64,000 nucleotides of DNA from Maritimibacter sp. (GTDB taxonomy: Bacteria; Pseudomonadota; Alphaproteobacteria; Rhodobacterales; Rhodobacteraceae). The translations under genes and the position numbers were made by a program. Below the pieces are notes generated by a model that saw only the letters and a program-made list of their open reading frames with translations, did not search any database and was not told where the DNA came from. The stretch is taken from the NCBI GenBank assembly GCA_002695005.1, contig NZNT01000002.1, forward strand, positions 1-64,000, in the 5' to 3' direction. Positions 1 through 8,989 of the stretch are shown piece after piece (position 1 is the first letter of the stretch; every line of letters begins with the position of its first letter).

Positions 1-87
1 CCGCTTGCTGCATCGTCAGACAGCCGCATAGACTGAAATCCAAACGAGCCAGACCCTCCGTTCAAGATCAGCCGCTCGTGTTCCAAA

Positions 88-1332
88 TCATTTGACGACC
101 GTCATGTGGCCCTTCCCATTCAGGTCGAAGTTCGCCTTGCCATGCGGTCTCTTAGCATTGCCCTTCTCCTCAATCTGCTTTGCGTGCTGATACTGGCGCA
201 GACCACAGACACCCGACGTTGCGAAGATCTCGATCTCCATCTCATCCGGCGACAATGGGTCTTCCTTCGAACAGGCCACTGTCGGGATCTGGAAGTTGAA
301 GCCCATCGTTTTCAGCTTCTCGAACTTGAACCCACTTGCGTCCCACAGGCTCTCAAGTCCGATTGCGCCCGGAACATCATAGTCATCTCTTTCCCATTCG
401 CCGTCGGTCTTCAGCATCGTCAATTCAATCCGGCTTCGTCTCTTCTCAATCGGCAACAACTTCGCCGTCTCGCCGCACCGCTCATCATGCGTCTTGTCCT
501 GCAGCCTCCACATCACCGGACCATGGTTCTGCCCGACATAAACTGTCGCTTCGACCGGAGCTGAACGGTGGTTGTTCGCGCTGGATGCTGATCGCAGGAA
601 GCCATTCAAATCATGCTTCGACATCAGCGATCTAAACCGCGCATCTCCGTCTCGCTGCTTCGGCCCATAGATCAGGTGTTTCGCCTTCTTGTCGCTGCCC
701 ACCCACCGCGGGCGATCAGCATAGTGCTCATTGAACAAATCACTCGGCGCGAAGTGCTTGCACAGATACTCGGACATCTTCAGACGCATGATCGTCAGCT
801 CACGGTCAGTGATCTCTCCGGCTTTGTTCGGATAGACATCCACGGCCACTTCAATCCCAGTCACGCGTGGGGTCTCTGTGTCGACCTCAATCTTCCCGGT
901 CGACATCAACGCCGCGATTACCGCACGGACGAGTTTCGGCGTCGGATCCTGTAGCCGCACCCAGAAGATCCGGCCCGTCGTGCTCCCCTTCGGTGCGCCA
1001 GACTTTCTCGACCGCACCTGACCACCGACCCAGATCTTCGGCGAAAAGCCCATTGCGACCAGAGCCTTCTGCAGTAGTGCGTGAACATGACGCGACTGGG
1101 TAGTCTCCACCGTTCGGGCTTCGAACTCGACCCAGTCAACCTCCGCGCGGAATCTGTAGTCACCCAGATCCAGCGTTGGTCGCAATTCGAAGCGCTCTGT
1201 AGGCTCACCCTTGGTGTTCGTCTGCTTGGATATTTCGTAGTCAAGACACAGCTCATCCGGAACGATACCGGATGCCGTGGTAGCAATGTCAGTAGAGCGG
1301 ATCGGAAATGAGCGGATCTGCGTCGGGGGCAT
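88..1332 (-). CDS. Possible replication initiation protein (Rep_trans-like)
   Basis: A 414-residue protein I do not recognise with certainty. It has features reminiscent of the replication initiation factor family of rolling-circle plasmids and filamentous phages (Pfam Rep_trans): an early DWVEFEA strand, a GIEVAVDVYP strand near residue 160, and a TVYVG…WRLQDK…RIELTML arrangement near residues 260–310, which resembles the T-Y-G…R-x-Y-D-K…R-x-E-L pattern of that family. No signal peptide or membrane segment is seen. The ATG start is the first in frame. It lies at the outer end of a gene-poor island, with about 800 bases upstream holding no clear gene. The family call is inference; it could equally be an unknown phage or plasmid protein. 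Confidence 0.55.
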   Translation of the reverse strand: MPPTQIRSFPIRSTDIATTASGIVPDELCLDYEISKQTNTKGEPTERFELRPTLDLGDYRFRAEVDWVEFEARTVETTQSRHVHALLQKALVAMGFSPKIWVGGQVRSRKSGAPKGSTTGRIFWVRLQDPTPKLVRAVIAALMSTGKIEVDTETPRVTGIEVAVDVYPNKAGEITDRELTIMRLKMSEYLCKHFAPSDLFNEHYADRPRWVGSDKKAKHLIYGPKQRDGDARFRSLMSKHDLNGFLRSASSANNHRSAPVEATVYVGQNHGPVMWRLQDKTHDERCGETAKLLPIEKRRSRIELTMLKTDGEWERDDYDVPGAIGLESLWDASGFKFEKLKTMGFNFQIPTVACSKEDPLSPDEMEIEIFATSGVCGLRQYQHAKQIEEKGNAKRPHGKANFDLNGKGHMTVVK

Positions 1333-1401
1333 GGTCCACGTCTCTCATTGAGGCGCGGGACGGCGCGCCTTTGCGTTGCTATCGAACTCCTGATCCCAAT
1401 G

Positions 1402-1431
1402 GCCCCGTAGAGCCTTTGAGCGGGCCGCTGG
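1402..1431 (-). repeat. Inverted copy of the island repeat (GCCCCGTAG…CGGGCCGCTGG)
   Basis: Reads GCCCCGTAG then AGCCTTT then GAGCGGGCCGCTGG. This matches the reverse complement of 4027–4056 with about four mismatches in 30 bases, so the same element occurs in opposite orientation about 2.6 kb away. Confidence 0.5.
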
Positions 1432-1955
1432 GCGCATGTAGCGCTCTTCGGCGACCAAACACCCCTACTTCGAACGACCCTACGCTCTGCGGGCCGTCTG
1501 AGCGCGCACACATTGAGCCGGAGCCATTCGTCTTGGCATGTCGTTGATCCTGCCCCAGCGTTCGGACCGCATTACGGTGTCCGGTCGCCATAGTTCTCCC
1601 CGCAGGCTCGCAAGAAATGGGTGCAGCCGGACCGTATTCAAGACGTTTGCTCGGCATTTATTGGTGAGCGATCAAAGCAGATGGGTTGCGAAGACCTCTC
1701 CGGTGTTGATGCCGCGTCGGAGAATGCTTTGCCTTCTGTGCCCGGCGCGCTTGCAATACACTCCCGCATCACCCCCTCCTTTACATATCGAGGTTTGGGT
1801 CCGGAGTGCGTTGGCCAAAGTTCGCGCGGCCGTTGGTTCAGCTCATTTACCTTCAACATTCAACTCTGCGCCGACGCCACACTCCAGAACCTCGAGAAAC
1901 GGGCCTTAGAGCGTCGACTCCGCGCAGTGGCTGCGCGGGCAGCTGCGAGCACGAG

Positions 1956-2000
1956 AAGGCCATCCAGAGGCCCGCTCCGTGGCTCTACGGGGCATCGAGG
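1956..2000 (+). repeat. Direct copy of the 45-base island repeat
   Basis: Begins AAGGCCATCCAG and ends CTACGGGGCATCGAGG. It matches 4019–4063 at 42 of 45 positions in the same orientation. Neither copy lies in a believable gene. Confidence 0.65.
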
Positions 2001-2142
2001 TGCTTGAGGACGCCCTTTGATGGATCGCGACGCTGGCGATCGGTTCAGCGCTCACATCCACTCGACCTGCGATCGTTCGATGCACGGAAAATCGAAGCTG
2101 CTGCCCCGCACCCGGCTCAACATGCCGCCATTTGCCACGGCA

Positions 2143-2475
2143 CTAACAACGTTCCTTCAACGACCGGGTAACCTCGCGCCCCCATTCGTCCACGGGAATG
2201 AGGCGCAGGAACCCTGACACTTGTTCGATCATTTCGGCGGTCCGGCCACGGCGCGCGTCAGGATCGGTCGTGACACCCGCATAGACGCCGTAGTCCGCGT
2301 GGGCTTGCAGGTCGTGAAACAGCCCGCCGATTGGCAACTCACTATTGAGTCCATCTACTGCTTCCTCGAGCGCCCTACGCCAGCTGAGCTGGTCGAACAC
2401 TTAACCAAGGCGATCGCGCATCATCGTGCTGTGTCCATCAACCTTGGGCTCTGGGCCAAACAAGATGTCGGTCAT
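2143..2475 (-). pseudogene. Small hypothetical gene broken by an in-frame TAA
   Basis: Reading from an ATG at 2475 gives 24 residues starting MTDILFGPEPKVDG, then an in-frame TAA (2401–2403), then 85 more residues in the same frame starting VFDQLSWRRALEEAVDG and ending VTRSLKERC. Both halves look protein-like and share one frame, so this is best read as a single gene of about 110 codons with a nonsense mutation. The second part could alternatively start at the GTG just after the stop as a separate small protein. I do not recognise the family. Confidence 0.4.
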
Positions 2476-3396
2476 GGCTTAGATCACGTGCACGCCATAG
2501 ATGATGCCGACTTCGACGTGCCAGTCGCCACGGAAGTTCTCACAGAAAACGCCAAACATTTTTCGTCTTGGATCCCCACTGTGCCGCGCTCTCGCTGCAT
2601 GCTGCTGTTCAGCTTCTGTATTCAGATAAGTGAGCTACCACGGAGAACGGCATGTGTCGGTCGGAACGATTTCGCGTGCCTTCCTCGTCCACCCACCTCA
2701 TCCAAGTGGATCACAAGATTAGGAAAGGCAGCACATTTACCTACCTGAGTGCGTCGTTCCACGGCGATGCGCCGTGTTTTCAGGCGGTTGCACGAAGTCC
2801 TAGATCGGTAGGCCATGATCTTGAGGGGCATCTCGGCAATAATCCCAGCCTGTGACTGGAACCTTGGATGCCCGCCGCCGGTGCAACTACGCACGATCGC
2901 TTAACAGCTACATCCGGCATTGGTTGCCCCCGGCGCAATGGCCGCGCTCGTCATCTTTGCCTGAGCCACATGAGGTCGTTCGTAGATGCATCTCCATGAG
3001 ACCAGACTCGATGCAGCGACTCGTCATCCAGCGGGCGTCTCAGACAGGCAGAATATCAGATGGTCAGGTTATCCTTACGTCAAGCGCCACCTTCCCGCCA
3101 CATGCGGTAGGGCAATCACCAAACTTGAAGAAACAGCGACCTCCCGTCGCAACAATTGGCCGCTTCCACTCAACAATAACCTAGAATCGACACACACTAG
3201 ATTCCACATAAGCCATTGTTTTAGTTAATTTCCTTTAGGTCCGGCCCGCTACCCGCAACAGAACCGGGCGAAATCGCCATCTTCCGTTCCCGGCGGCAAT
3301 TCGTGCCGCAATCATTCCTCAGGAATGGTCGGAGGAGTCCACGCTGCCCTGCGAGGTTAATAATCAACACATCATTAACAGCTGCCAGGTAACCAC
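2476..3396. other. Gene-poor stretch
   Basis: No convincing gene. It contains one copy of the GAAAGGC…TTGCACGAAGTCC repeat (2723–2805). The last 200 bases are AT-rich and probably hold the promoter of the small gene at 3397. Confidence 0.45.
2723..2805 (+). repeat. Island repeat, GAAAGGC…GCACGAAGTCCTAGAT copy 1
   Basis: The end (2785–2805) matches 4159–4179 at 20 of 21 bases and 8911–8931 at 18 of 21. A GAAAGGC box lies 62 bases upstream, against 56 bases in each of the other two copies. The middle of the element is poorly conserved. Confidence 0.55.
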
Positions 3397-3756
3397 ATGA
3401 GCAATGACAACATCATTCCAGCCGAAGACTCTTCCACACCTTCTAACGAGACCCGACAACCAGATGCGCCTGACCAAGTCCGTCGGGCACTCAATGACCC
3501 GGCTTGGAACGACGATCTCGAAGAGGCGCGCACGCTCGTCCAGATCCGGTCCTTGGACGGGAACCAGTCCGAGAGAATAACTTCAAGAGCGGGTCGTTCT
3601 GACGCCGGTTTGTCTGCCGCAATGATCGCCTCCATCGCCGCCATCTCTGTGATCTTGTCGAGCAGCTTCGACCTTTCGTTTCGTGACGTTGCACTTGTTG
3701 TAGGCGGTCTCGCGGCTCTGGTCTTTGTAAGATGTGGCAGGCGTGACTTCTGCTAA
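3397..3756 (+). CDS. Small membrane protein, unknown function
   Basis: A 119-residue protein of unknown family. The first 70 residues are polar and acidic, rich in D, E, P and S, and look disordered. Residues about 74–90 and 94–112 are hydrophobic and form one or two membrane segments, so the N-terminus probably sits on one face with a short RCGRRDFC tail. The ATG is preceded by CCAGGTAACCAC, an acceptable ribosome-binding site. It stands alone between two gene-poor stretches. No partner or function can be inferred. Confidence 0.5.
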   Translation: MSNDNIIPAEDSSTPSNETRQPDAPDQVRRALNDPAWNDDLEEARTLVQIRSLDGNQSERITSRAGRSDAGLSAAMIASIAAISVILSSSFDLSFRDVALVVGGLAALVFVRCGRRDFC

Positions 3757-4285
3757 GTCATGCCGAATGGACGGGGTCCAGCCTTTTCTCGTCCCTTTGC
3801 CGCGTCAAGGTGGCCAGCCCTCATATCCCTGACACCGCCCAGCCACCCGGCATTTAAGGGCTGTGTCGCTAATTGAGATCTGGTCCGGGAGATAGTCACA
3901 GCTGCGACCGGGACTCTCACCTTCACCCTGCCCCGAAACATCGCCTGAAAAACTCACGGAGCGGCCCGTAGAGCGCCACTCCGTGATCTTGGTTCAGGGG
4001 GGGGGCAAGAACGACTTCAAGGCCATCCAGCGGCCCGCTCCGTGGCGCTACGGGGCATCAAGGGCATCGCATGCCCCCGCTTCGGATAGCGCCGAGAATT
4101 GAGAAAGGCTGGACCCAAGTCTGCACCATGAGACAACGTCATGTTTTGTGACCCACATCGGTTGCACGAAGTCCCAGATGTCCAGTTCCCACCTTTGAAA
4201 TCGCTGATGCTTCGAGGGTCGTTGAACCCGCTTGATGCAGCCAAGCCCCAGGAAGGATCAAGAGCCTAAATATCGACCGCAAATT
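3757..4285. other. Gene-poor stretch holding a full island repeat
   Basis: No convincing gene. About half of it is occupied by the composite repeat at 3953–4179, which includes a run of nine G residues at 3997–4005. Confidence 0.45.
3953..4179 (+). repeat. Composite island repeat, copy A
   Basis: A composite non-coding element of about 230 bases. It opens with CTCACGGAGCGGCCCGTAGA (3953), followed by CGCCACTCCGTG which can fold back on CACGGAG. It continues with a nine-G run, the 45-base block shared with 1956–2000, a GAAAGGCT box at 4103 and a GCACGAAGTCC box ending at 4179. The same outer boxes in the same order and at nearly the same spacing occur at 8695–8931. Confidence 0.6.
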
Positions 4286-4310
4286 AACTCTCAACGACTC
4301 GTTGAGAGTT
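4286..4310 (-). terminator. Hairpin terminator of the gene ending at 4325
   Basis: An 11-base-pair perfect inverted repeat, AACTCTCAACG / CGTTGAGAGTT, with a three-base loop. It begins 15 bases after the stop of the minus-strand gene. The run of T after it on the minus strand is short and interrupted, so efficiency is uncertain. Confidence 0.55.
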
Positions 4311-4324
4311 TTGGTGCGAGATAG

Positions 4325-4912
4325 TCATAGTGCAATTTCGCCACGTCTATATAGATCGATCTCATTCGGACCTAGTAGTCGGCAGGTGTATCTCACCAAG
4401 CGATGCTTAATACCATTGTAGGTGTCGTATTGTTCGTAAGTGATCAAATCGAACGATGTAAGCTGATACTCATCTTTCTGATACTGAATCAAACGTGGGA
4501 TTTGCTCGCGGATGATGGCCATTCCGGAGGTTTCCGAGCCATAAGCAGTAGCTCGCAAGCCCATCGCGACGGCGCTCTTGACGCCATCAAACTCAGAGGG
4601 AGGCAGGCCGCTAAATGCCCACCCAAAAAGGCTATCGTCTTCATCCCCAAGTTTGGTAGCCTCAGAAACGCAGGCCGCGCCACTCTTCTCAAGGTCCGCT
4701 GCGGTAACTGTGGCGAACCATGCCACCCTCGCTTCTTCGTCTGCCTTGCGCTGCGCTGCTTGCACTGCGGCGCTCTTTGCTTCTAGTTTTTGCATCCGAA
4801 GGGCCGGTTGAGCGTCACGCTCTTGCTTGTGTTTGTTCTGTTGAAAGCCCAAGGCTATCAGGGCCACGGCCCCAACGATTACTGCAATTCTGGCGCCGCT
4901 GTATGATGCCAT
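4325..4912 (-). CDS. Membrane-anchored protein, unknown function
   Basis: A 195-residue protein counted from the ATG at 4912, chosen because GGAG lies eight bases upstream; a longer in-frame start at 4963 exists but has no such site. Residues about 7–22 (ARIAVIVGAVALIALG) form a single N-terminal membrane anchor. A charged, coiled-coil-like stretch (residues 24–60) follows, then a soluble domain with two cysteines and a conserved-looking LRATAYGSETSG segment. The topology suggests a protein anchored by its N-terminus. No family is recognised. It lies downstream of the McrBC genes on the same strand but 330 bases away, so an operon link is unlikely. Confidence 0.6.
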   Translation of the reverse strand: MASYSGARIAVIVGAVALIALGFQQNKHKQERDAQPALRMQKLEAKSAAVQAAQRKADEEARVAWFATVTAADLEKSGAACVSEATKLGDEDDSLFGWAFSGLPPSEFDGVKSAVAMGLRATAYGSETSGMAIIREQIPRLIQYQKDEYQLTSFDLITYEQYDTYNGIKHRLVRYTCRLLGPNEIDLYRRGEIAL

Positions 4913-5240
4913 GTGAGTCTCCAAGATGGTATTGCGAAGCAAGAAACTAAAAACTGAATGCAATCCAAGTGGCCAGCCTCAATGAGGCGTTCCGTATTGA
5001 ATGCTAGTGCATGACTGGCTTTGCGCCCTTCAGGACTACAGTTCTTCTGTTCACCTTTATTGTTAGACACTCCCTACTGTGCTCGTCTAGGATATTCAAT
5101 ATGCAGAATAATGCTGAGTTGTCCGTATGACTTGCAACTGAACTCTTTTTACAACCGCAAGCGGAGCCCGATTAGTGCTGGCCCGACTTATTCGTCTTAG
5201 TCAAACTTCCGCAAGTCTAATAGGACGCATGCATACTTTC
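4913..5240. other. Intergenic, nothing clear
   Basis: AT-richer spacer between mcrC and the membrane-anchored protein. A 63-codon open frame overlaps it on the minus strand but runs into the gene below in another frame and has no recognisable features. Probably a promoter region. Confidence 0.4.
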
Positions 5241-6506
5241 TTAGGACACCACCTCGGACAATAACGTATGCCACTCTTGAAGAGAACGGCGTCTGGAAAT
5301 GTCCACGGTAGCGATAGTCAACGGCAGCTCAGATCCCGTCACATACCAACGCCGCAAGACACCTTCTGGTGCGTTAAGTGCGGTGTCATGAGGATAGAGT
5401 AAGACAAGCCTCGGCCTTACGTTTTCGCTTGCGTAACCGTGGCCATAGGCAAGCATCTGATAAACATCAGATTGTGAAACTCCCAGTTTCCTCGGGTCAT
5501 CCGACCTTAGCTGCTTCCACTTCGTATCGACAATGATTGGCGCGGTCTGATCATCAAAGAGAATATCCGGGATCATTCGAAAGAGGTTGTCGCTCAGTGC
5601 ATAATTTCGCGAGTGCTGGCAGTGAACAATTCTTCCGCCGAATGTCTGACGAGCTCGGCAAGCCATATACCTTTCAAACAATTTGTTCATGGGGAATAGA
5701 AGGGACACGCCAAATGTATTCCCTGATGTCGTATTCTGAAACTCACTCTTTAGCAAAAGTCGCGCCAAAGGAATGATAGTCGAAAAAGCGGCCACACTCC
5801 GATCGTTGTAGACGACCTCAGCAAGCGGGTCTTGCGAGTTGTTCACCCTACGGAATGAGTCAAGTATCATTTGAAGCTGCCTTTGCGTTTCAACGCGCCG
5901 GCTGACCGACAGCAGATGCAGTGCCGTTGCCTTTAGCAGGCGATTCAAAGGCGTGTTCTCCGAAAGCTCATCGAACCTACAAAACAGTTTCCGGGGGGCC
6001 ACAGGACGCTTCGACAACTGCTTCCCAATGTCTAGTTTGCCTCGAACAAATGCGACCTCTTCGTCGAAACGGATGTATTTCCGCTGCATTCCTCCCTTCA
6101 TTGCCTTTGTGAGCCTACGCACGAACAGCATGATCAACAGCTCGAGCAGATCATTTCGTTGTGTCTGAAGCTGCGCCATTTCGCCATCTGAAACGCGAAG
6201 ATCATTCGCGACCGAAAGCATCCGAATTAACGCAAGCCGGATTTCTTGAGATGTGCCGTTGATTTTCGGCAGTATCTCAAGGGATCGACCACGATAGCTC
6301 ATGACTCCGCATACCTGGCCCGCCTTTAGACCTCCAACGATGCCGTTGAGAACTGCACCCTGCGGAAGCCTAAGCTCCCTCGCTGAACGCTCTGCGCTTT
6401 TTAGGAAGCCTTCGGCTTCACGATCCCCAAGCCCGTTCTCGCCCAATGGGAATACGCCCCATTCAAGTCTCGTCAAGACAGGGTCTTGCTTGCCAGAGCC
6501 GGCCAT
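5241..6506 (-). CDS. mcrC: McrC-like nuclease subunit of McrBC
   Basis: A 421-residue nuclease subunit of a McrBC type IV restriction system, which cuts DNA carrying modified cytosine. The C-terminal half carries a PD-(D/E)XK nuclease core: PD at residues 313–314 and DTK at 327–329, matching the D…D-x-K catalytic residues known for Escherichia coli McrC. The N-terminal part (about 1–150) matches the McrC region that contacts the McrB motor. The ATG lies six bases after the mcrB stop, with GGGG just upstream, so the two are co-transcribed and probably translationally coupled. Length is typical for the larger McrC family members. The role is restriction of incoming methylated phage or plasmid DNA. 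Confidence 0.88.
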   Translation of the reverse strand: MAGSGKQDPVLTRLEWGVFPLGENGLGDREAEGFLKSAERSARELRLPQGAVLNGIVGGLKAGQVCGVMSYRGRSLEILPKINGTSQEIRLALIRMLSVANDLRVSDGEMAQLQTQRNDLLELLIMLFVRRLTKAMKGGMQRKYIRFDEEVAFVRGKLDIGKQLSKRPVAPRKLFCRFDELSENTPLNRLLKATALHLLSVSRRVETQRQLQMILDSFRRVNNSQDPLAEVVYNDRSVAAFSTIIPLARLLLKSEFQNTTSGNTFGVSLLFPMNKLFERYMACRARQTFGGRIVHCQHSRNYALSDNLFRMIPDILFDDQTAPIIVDTKWKQLRSDDPRKLGVSQSDVYQMLAYGHGYASENVRPRLVLLYPHDTALNAPEGVLRRWYVTGSELPLTIATVDISRRRSLQEWHTLLSEVVS

Positions 6507-6512
6507 CTGCCC

Positions 6513-8393
6513 CTAATCCATGCGGGGCTTCAAGGAGCCGATAAGTTCTTCATAAGCCTCACGTCCGTATCCTCGGCGCTCACCATGCTCTCGAAGTTCA
6601 AGATAGTTGTCCACATATCTGAAGCGTTCGTCTGCATATTCCGAATCCGTATCGGGGGGCGCCGAGATCTTTTCTTTGCGGAGGAATGCGTTGCCTCCTC
6701 CAAGTATGGAACGAACGTGGCCGAGGTCCTCATGGAAGTATTCTCGCAAAAGCGGAATTACTTTGTTTGCCATTACATCATCGAGCTCTTCCAAATCCTC
6801 GATCCCATAGAAGTAACCGTGACCGATCAAATGATCTGCGCCGAGATACCACTCCAGTCGCTTGTTGATCGCCTCCAGCACGGCATCCAAGCCAATGCCA
6901 TCGACGACGAAGCTGCTAAGGAGATCAGGCTGTGGAGGTAACTCTTCGAACCGGAAACGGCGCCTTAGGGCAGTGTCGAGCAACGCGATGGATCGGTCAG
7001 CGGTATTCATAGTGCCAACTATGTGCAGATTTCCCGGAAGAGAAAAAGATTCTTGAGAATAGGGCAAAGACACCGTGATTGAGTTTACAGCATCAGAGCG
7101 CTTGTCTTCTTCGAGCAGGGTGATCAGTTCACCCAGCACTTTGGAAATATTGGCTCGGTTGATTTCGTCAATGATCAAGACATATTGCGGCTTGGGTTCT
7201 CCGGCATGCTGAGCCGCCTTTTCAGCAATGAGCTTTAGCACTCCGGGAACTGCCTCGAGCCGGAAACCTGCAGACACCCCACCAGCATGATCGCGTTCCG
7301 TAACGGGGCGTAGACCTTCGACAAATTCCTCGTAACTGTAGCTTTGGTGGAAGGTTACAAAAAAAATCCGCTCGCCGCTGAGTTGCTCGTATCTTTTCAT
7401 TATGTCCCCGCGCTTGGACGGGGCATGACCGTCACATATGAGCACAGCGCGTTTCGCGGTTTCGTAGGTCTTTCCCGTTCCGGGCGGGCCATAGAGAATC
7501 GTGTTCAATGAGCGAAATCTCTGTCCGTTGCAGCCTCCATACTTTTTGTCGTCGACCTTTGCGGTCGGGGTGCGCGGGCTGTCATCATTTGGCGACGACT
7601 TCCAGCGTTCGACAATCCCTTCGGCATAAAAGTCGATCGGACCACCCCCTTCAGCTTCAAGCCTCTCTCGAAGGTCTTTGAGATTCTTGTCAATCTTTAC
7701 GAGGTCCCATTTCTTCACATCATTCAGGGGCACCCGATCAAAAGAAGCAAGAATAGCGTGTTTATCCCGAACTGTGCTGGTTCGTTCGAAGTGATCTGGG
7801 AAGATTAGGTGTGTCAGGATGTGGCGAAGTTGTCTGTTGTCGGCGCCTGGTGCTTTGGCGAACCACTCAGCGAAGCCCCAAGGAGATCCGGCAAGCTGCT
7901 TCTGCTCCTCGACAACTTTTGATTTGAACTCGCGCATTGCGTTGATCGCGAAAACAAACTCACGCCAGCGCTGTGTGTTAAATGCCGTTCCAGTGTGTCC
8001 GATGCCGCTCAGCACGGCATCTGAAAACATTGGGTGATTTTCAGGAAGTGTATCGCCCGACCAAGACCAAATGCGACGGACATCTTGCCGTTTCCTCGGC
8101 GTCGAAATCCGTGACGCGAATAGAAGCAGGAGCCAGTCAAGTTCAGCCATGAGCTGTTTGCAGTCCGGCGAGCCGCCCGAAAGCTGAACTTCTAATTTCT
8201 GAAAAAAGTCACCATCGCCCGCATCCAAATTCTGCACGAAACGCTCATCAAGCTCGTCGAGGTTCTTTTCGGTCCAAAGGTGCTTTTCGGTAGAAAAAAC
8301 TGATCCGTCAGTTAGAAGGCACCTATCACGCCATCGCTCGACGGCGTCGTAGACAGGAGACGCATCATAGTCGGGTGTATTATATCTCGCCAT
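6513..8393 (-). CDS. mcrB: McrB-like AAA+ GTPase motor of McrBC
   Basis: A 626-residue AAA+ motor of a McrBC system. Walker A is GPPGTGKT (residues 302–309), Walker B is YVLIIDE (404–410), and MNTADRS (462–468) is the McrB-type sensor segment, followed by an arginine cluster RRR (477–479). Residues 1–260 form an N-terminal region unlike the methyl-binding domain of the E. coli enzyme; it includes HILTHLIFPDHFERTS (191–206), which I recall from other McrB-like proteins. Which modification it senses is therefore unknown. The ATG at 8393 is chosen; a GTG one codon earlier is also possible, and AAAGG lies upstream of both. mcrC follows immediately. Confidence 0.88.
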   Translation of the reverse strand: MARYNTPDYDASPVYDAVERWRDRCLLTDGSVFSTEKHLWTEKNLDELDERFVQNLDAGDGDFFQKLEVQLSGGSPDCKQLMAELDWLLLLFASRISTPRKRQDVRRIWSWSGDTLPENHPMFSDAVLSGIGHTGTAFNTQRWREFVFAINAMREFKSKVVEEQKQLAGSPWGFAEWFAKAPGADNRQLRHILTHLIFPDHFERTSTVRDKHAILASFDRVPLNDVKKWDLVKIDKNLKDLRERLEAEGGGPIDFYAEGIVERWKSSPNDDSPRTPTAKVDDKKYGGCNGQRFRSLNTILYGPPGTGKTYETAKRAVLICDGHAPSKRGDIMKRYEQLSGERIFFVTFHQSYSYEEFVEGLRPVTERDHAGGVSAGFRLEAVPGVLKLIAEKAAQHAGEPKPQYVLIIDEINRANISKVLGELITLLEEDKRSDAVNSITVSLPYSQESFSLPGNLHIVGTMNTADRSIALLDTALRRRFRFEELPPQPDLLSSFVVDGIGLDAVLEAINKRLEWYLGADHLIGHGYFYGIEDLEELDDVMANKVIPLLREYFHEDLGHVRSILGGGNAFLRKEKISAPPDTDSEYADERFRYVDNYLELREHGERRGYGREAYEELIGSLKPRMD

Positions 8394-8989
8394 CACAATA
8401 CCTTTCCGCGAATTTTTTTCTCAAAGCTAAGGGAAGCCTGTAGCAGCACGCGACCATGAATGCTCATGATTGACTGGGGATGCTCAATTCGTAAAGACAT
8501 TCCTGACCTCATCGTTTCGAGGAGGCTTGGGCGAACTCGCCCCCTTAGCACCGAGCCTCGGCTTCATCCTTAGCGCCTCATAAGTGCCACTTCGCCACTC
8601 GAAATCTGGTCTGGGGGGGGGGGGCGCCCCAACCCCGGTCTTCTGAGCGCCCCGTCCACCACATCCAGTCTTCGCCGCTTTCTTATCCGAACATCTCACG
8701 GAGCGGCCCGCAGAACGCCACTTCTTGGTCTTGGCTGTGTGCGCAAGGCAAAGAGCTTAATGCCCTCTGGCGGCCCTCTACGAGGTTCTCAGAGGCTTTT
8801 GGGCGCCGCTCGCCCCCTCCTGTAGATAGTTCCGAAAGCCATATGCGAAATCAGGAAAGGCTAGCCACGCGCCGATCAGCGGCAACTTCTTCGCCATAGG
8901 GACTAAGCACCGTCCGCACGAAGTCCTAGATGGCCGGCAAACAGTTTAGAGGGTGATCCCGTCAGAAATCACCCGCCGTCGTCGGATCC
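8394..8989. other. Gene-poor stretch with repeat copy B and a 12-G run
   Basis: No convincing gene. It holds a run of twelve G at 8613–8624, the composite repeat at 8695–8931, and a seven-base-pair hairpin, GGGTGAT / ATCACCC, at 8951–8974. Open frames here are short and have the composition of non-coding DNA. Confidence 0.45.
8695..8931 (+). repeat. Composite island repeat, copy B
   Basis: Same order of boxes as 3953–4179: CTCACGGAGCGGCCCG at the start, a GAAAGGCT box at 8855 and GCACGAAGTCCTAGAT ending at 8931. The last two boxes are exactly 56 bases apart in both copies. Total length is about 237 bases against 227. The interior differs, and the 45-base block of copy A is not clearly present. 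Confidence 0.55.

Larger units (their letters stand above)
1333..2142. other. Gene-poor stretch with repeat fragments
   Basis: No reading frame here looks like a real protein; the open frames are short, overlap each other on both strands and have odd composition. The stretch contains two fragments of a dispersed repeat (1402–1431 inverted, 1956–2000 direct). It lies upstream of the possible Rep gene, so an origin could be located here, but I see no clear iterons. Confidence 0.5.

Noticed and set aside
2221-2748. A 175-codon plus-strand open frame
   Set aside because: It is opposite the more protein-like minus-strand pseudogene and has no features of its own.
5057-5077. A GTTAGAC box resembling an integron attC core
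   Set aside because: No matching partner core or long imperfect palindrome was found at attC distance, and no cassette arrangement is seen.
1402-8931. The island repeats as a CRISPR array
   Set aside because: Copies are few, degenerate, widely spaced and partly inverted, with no regular spacers and no cas genes.
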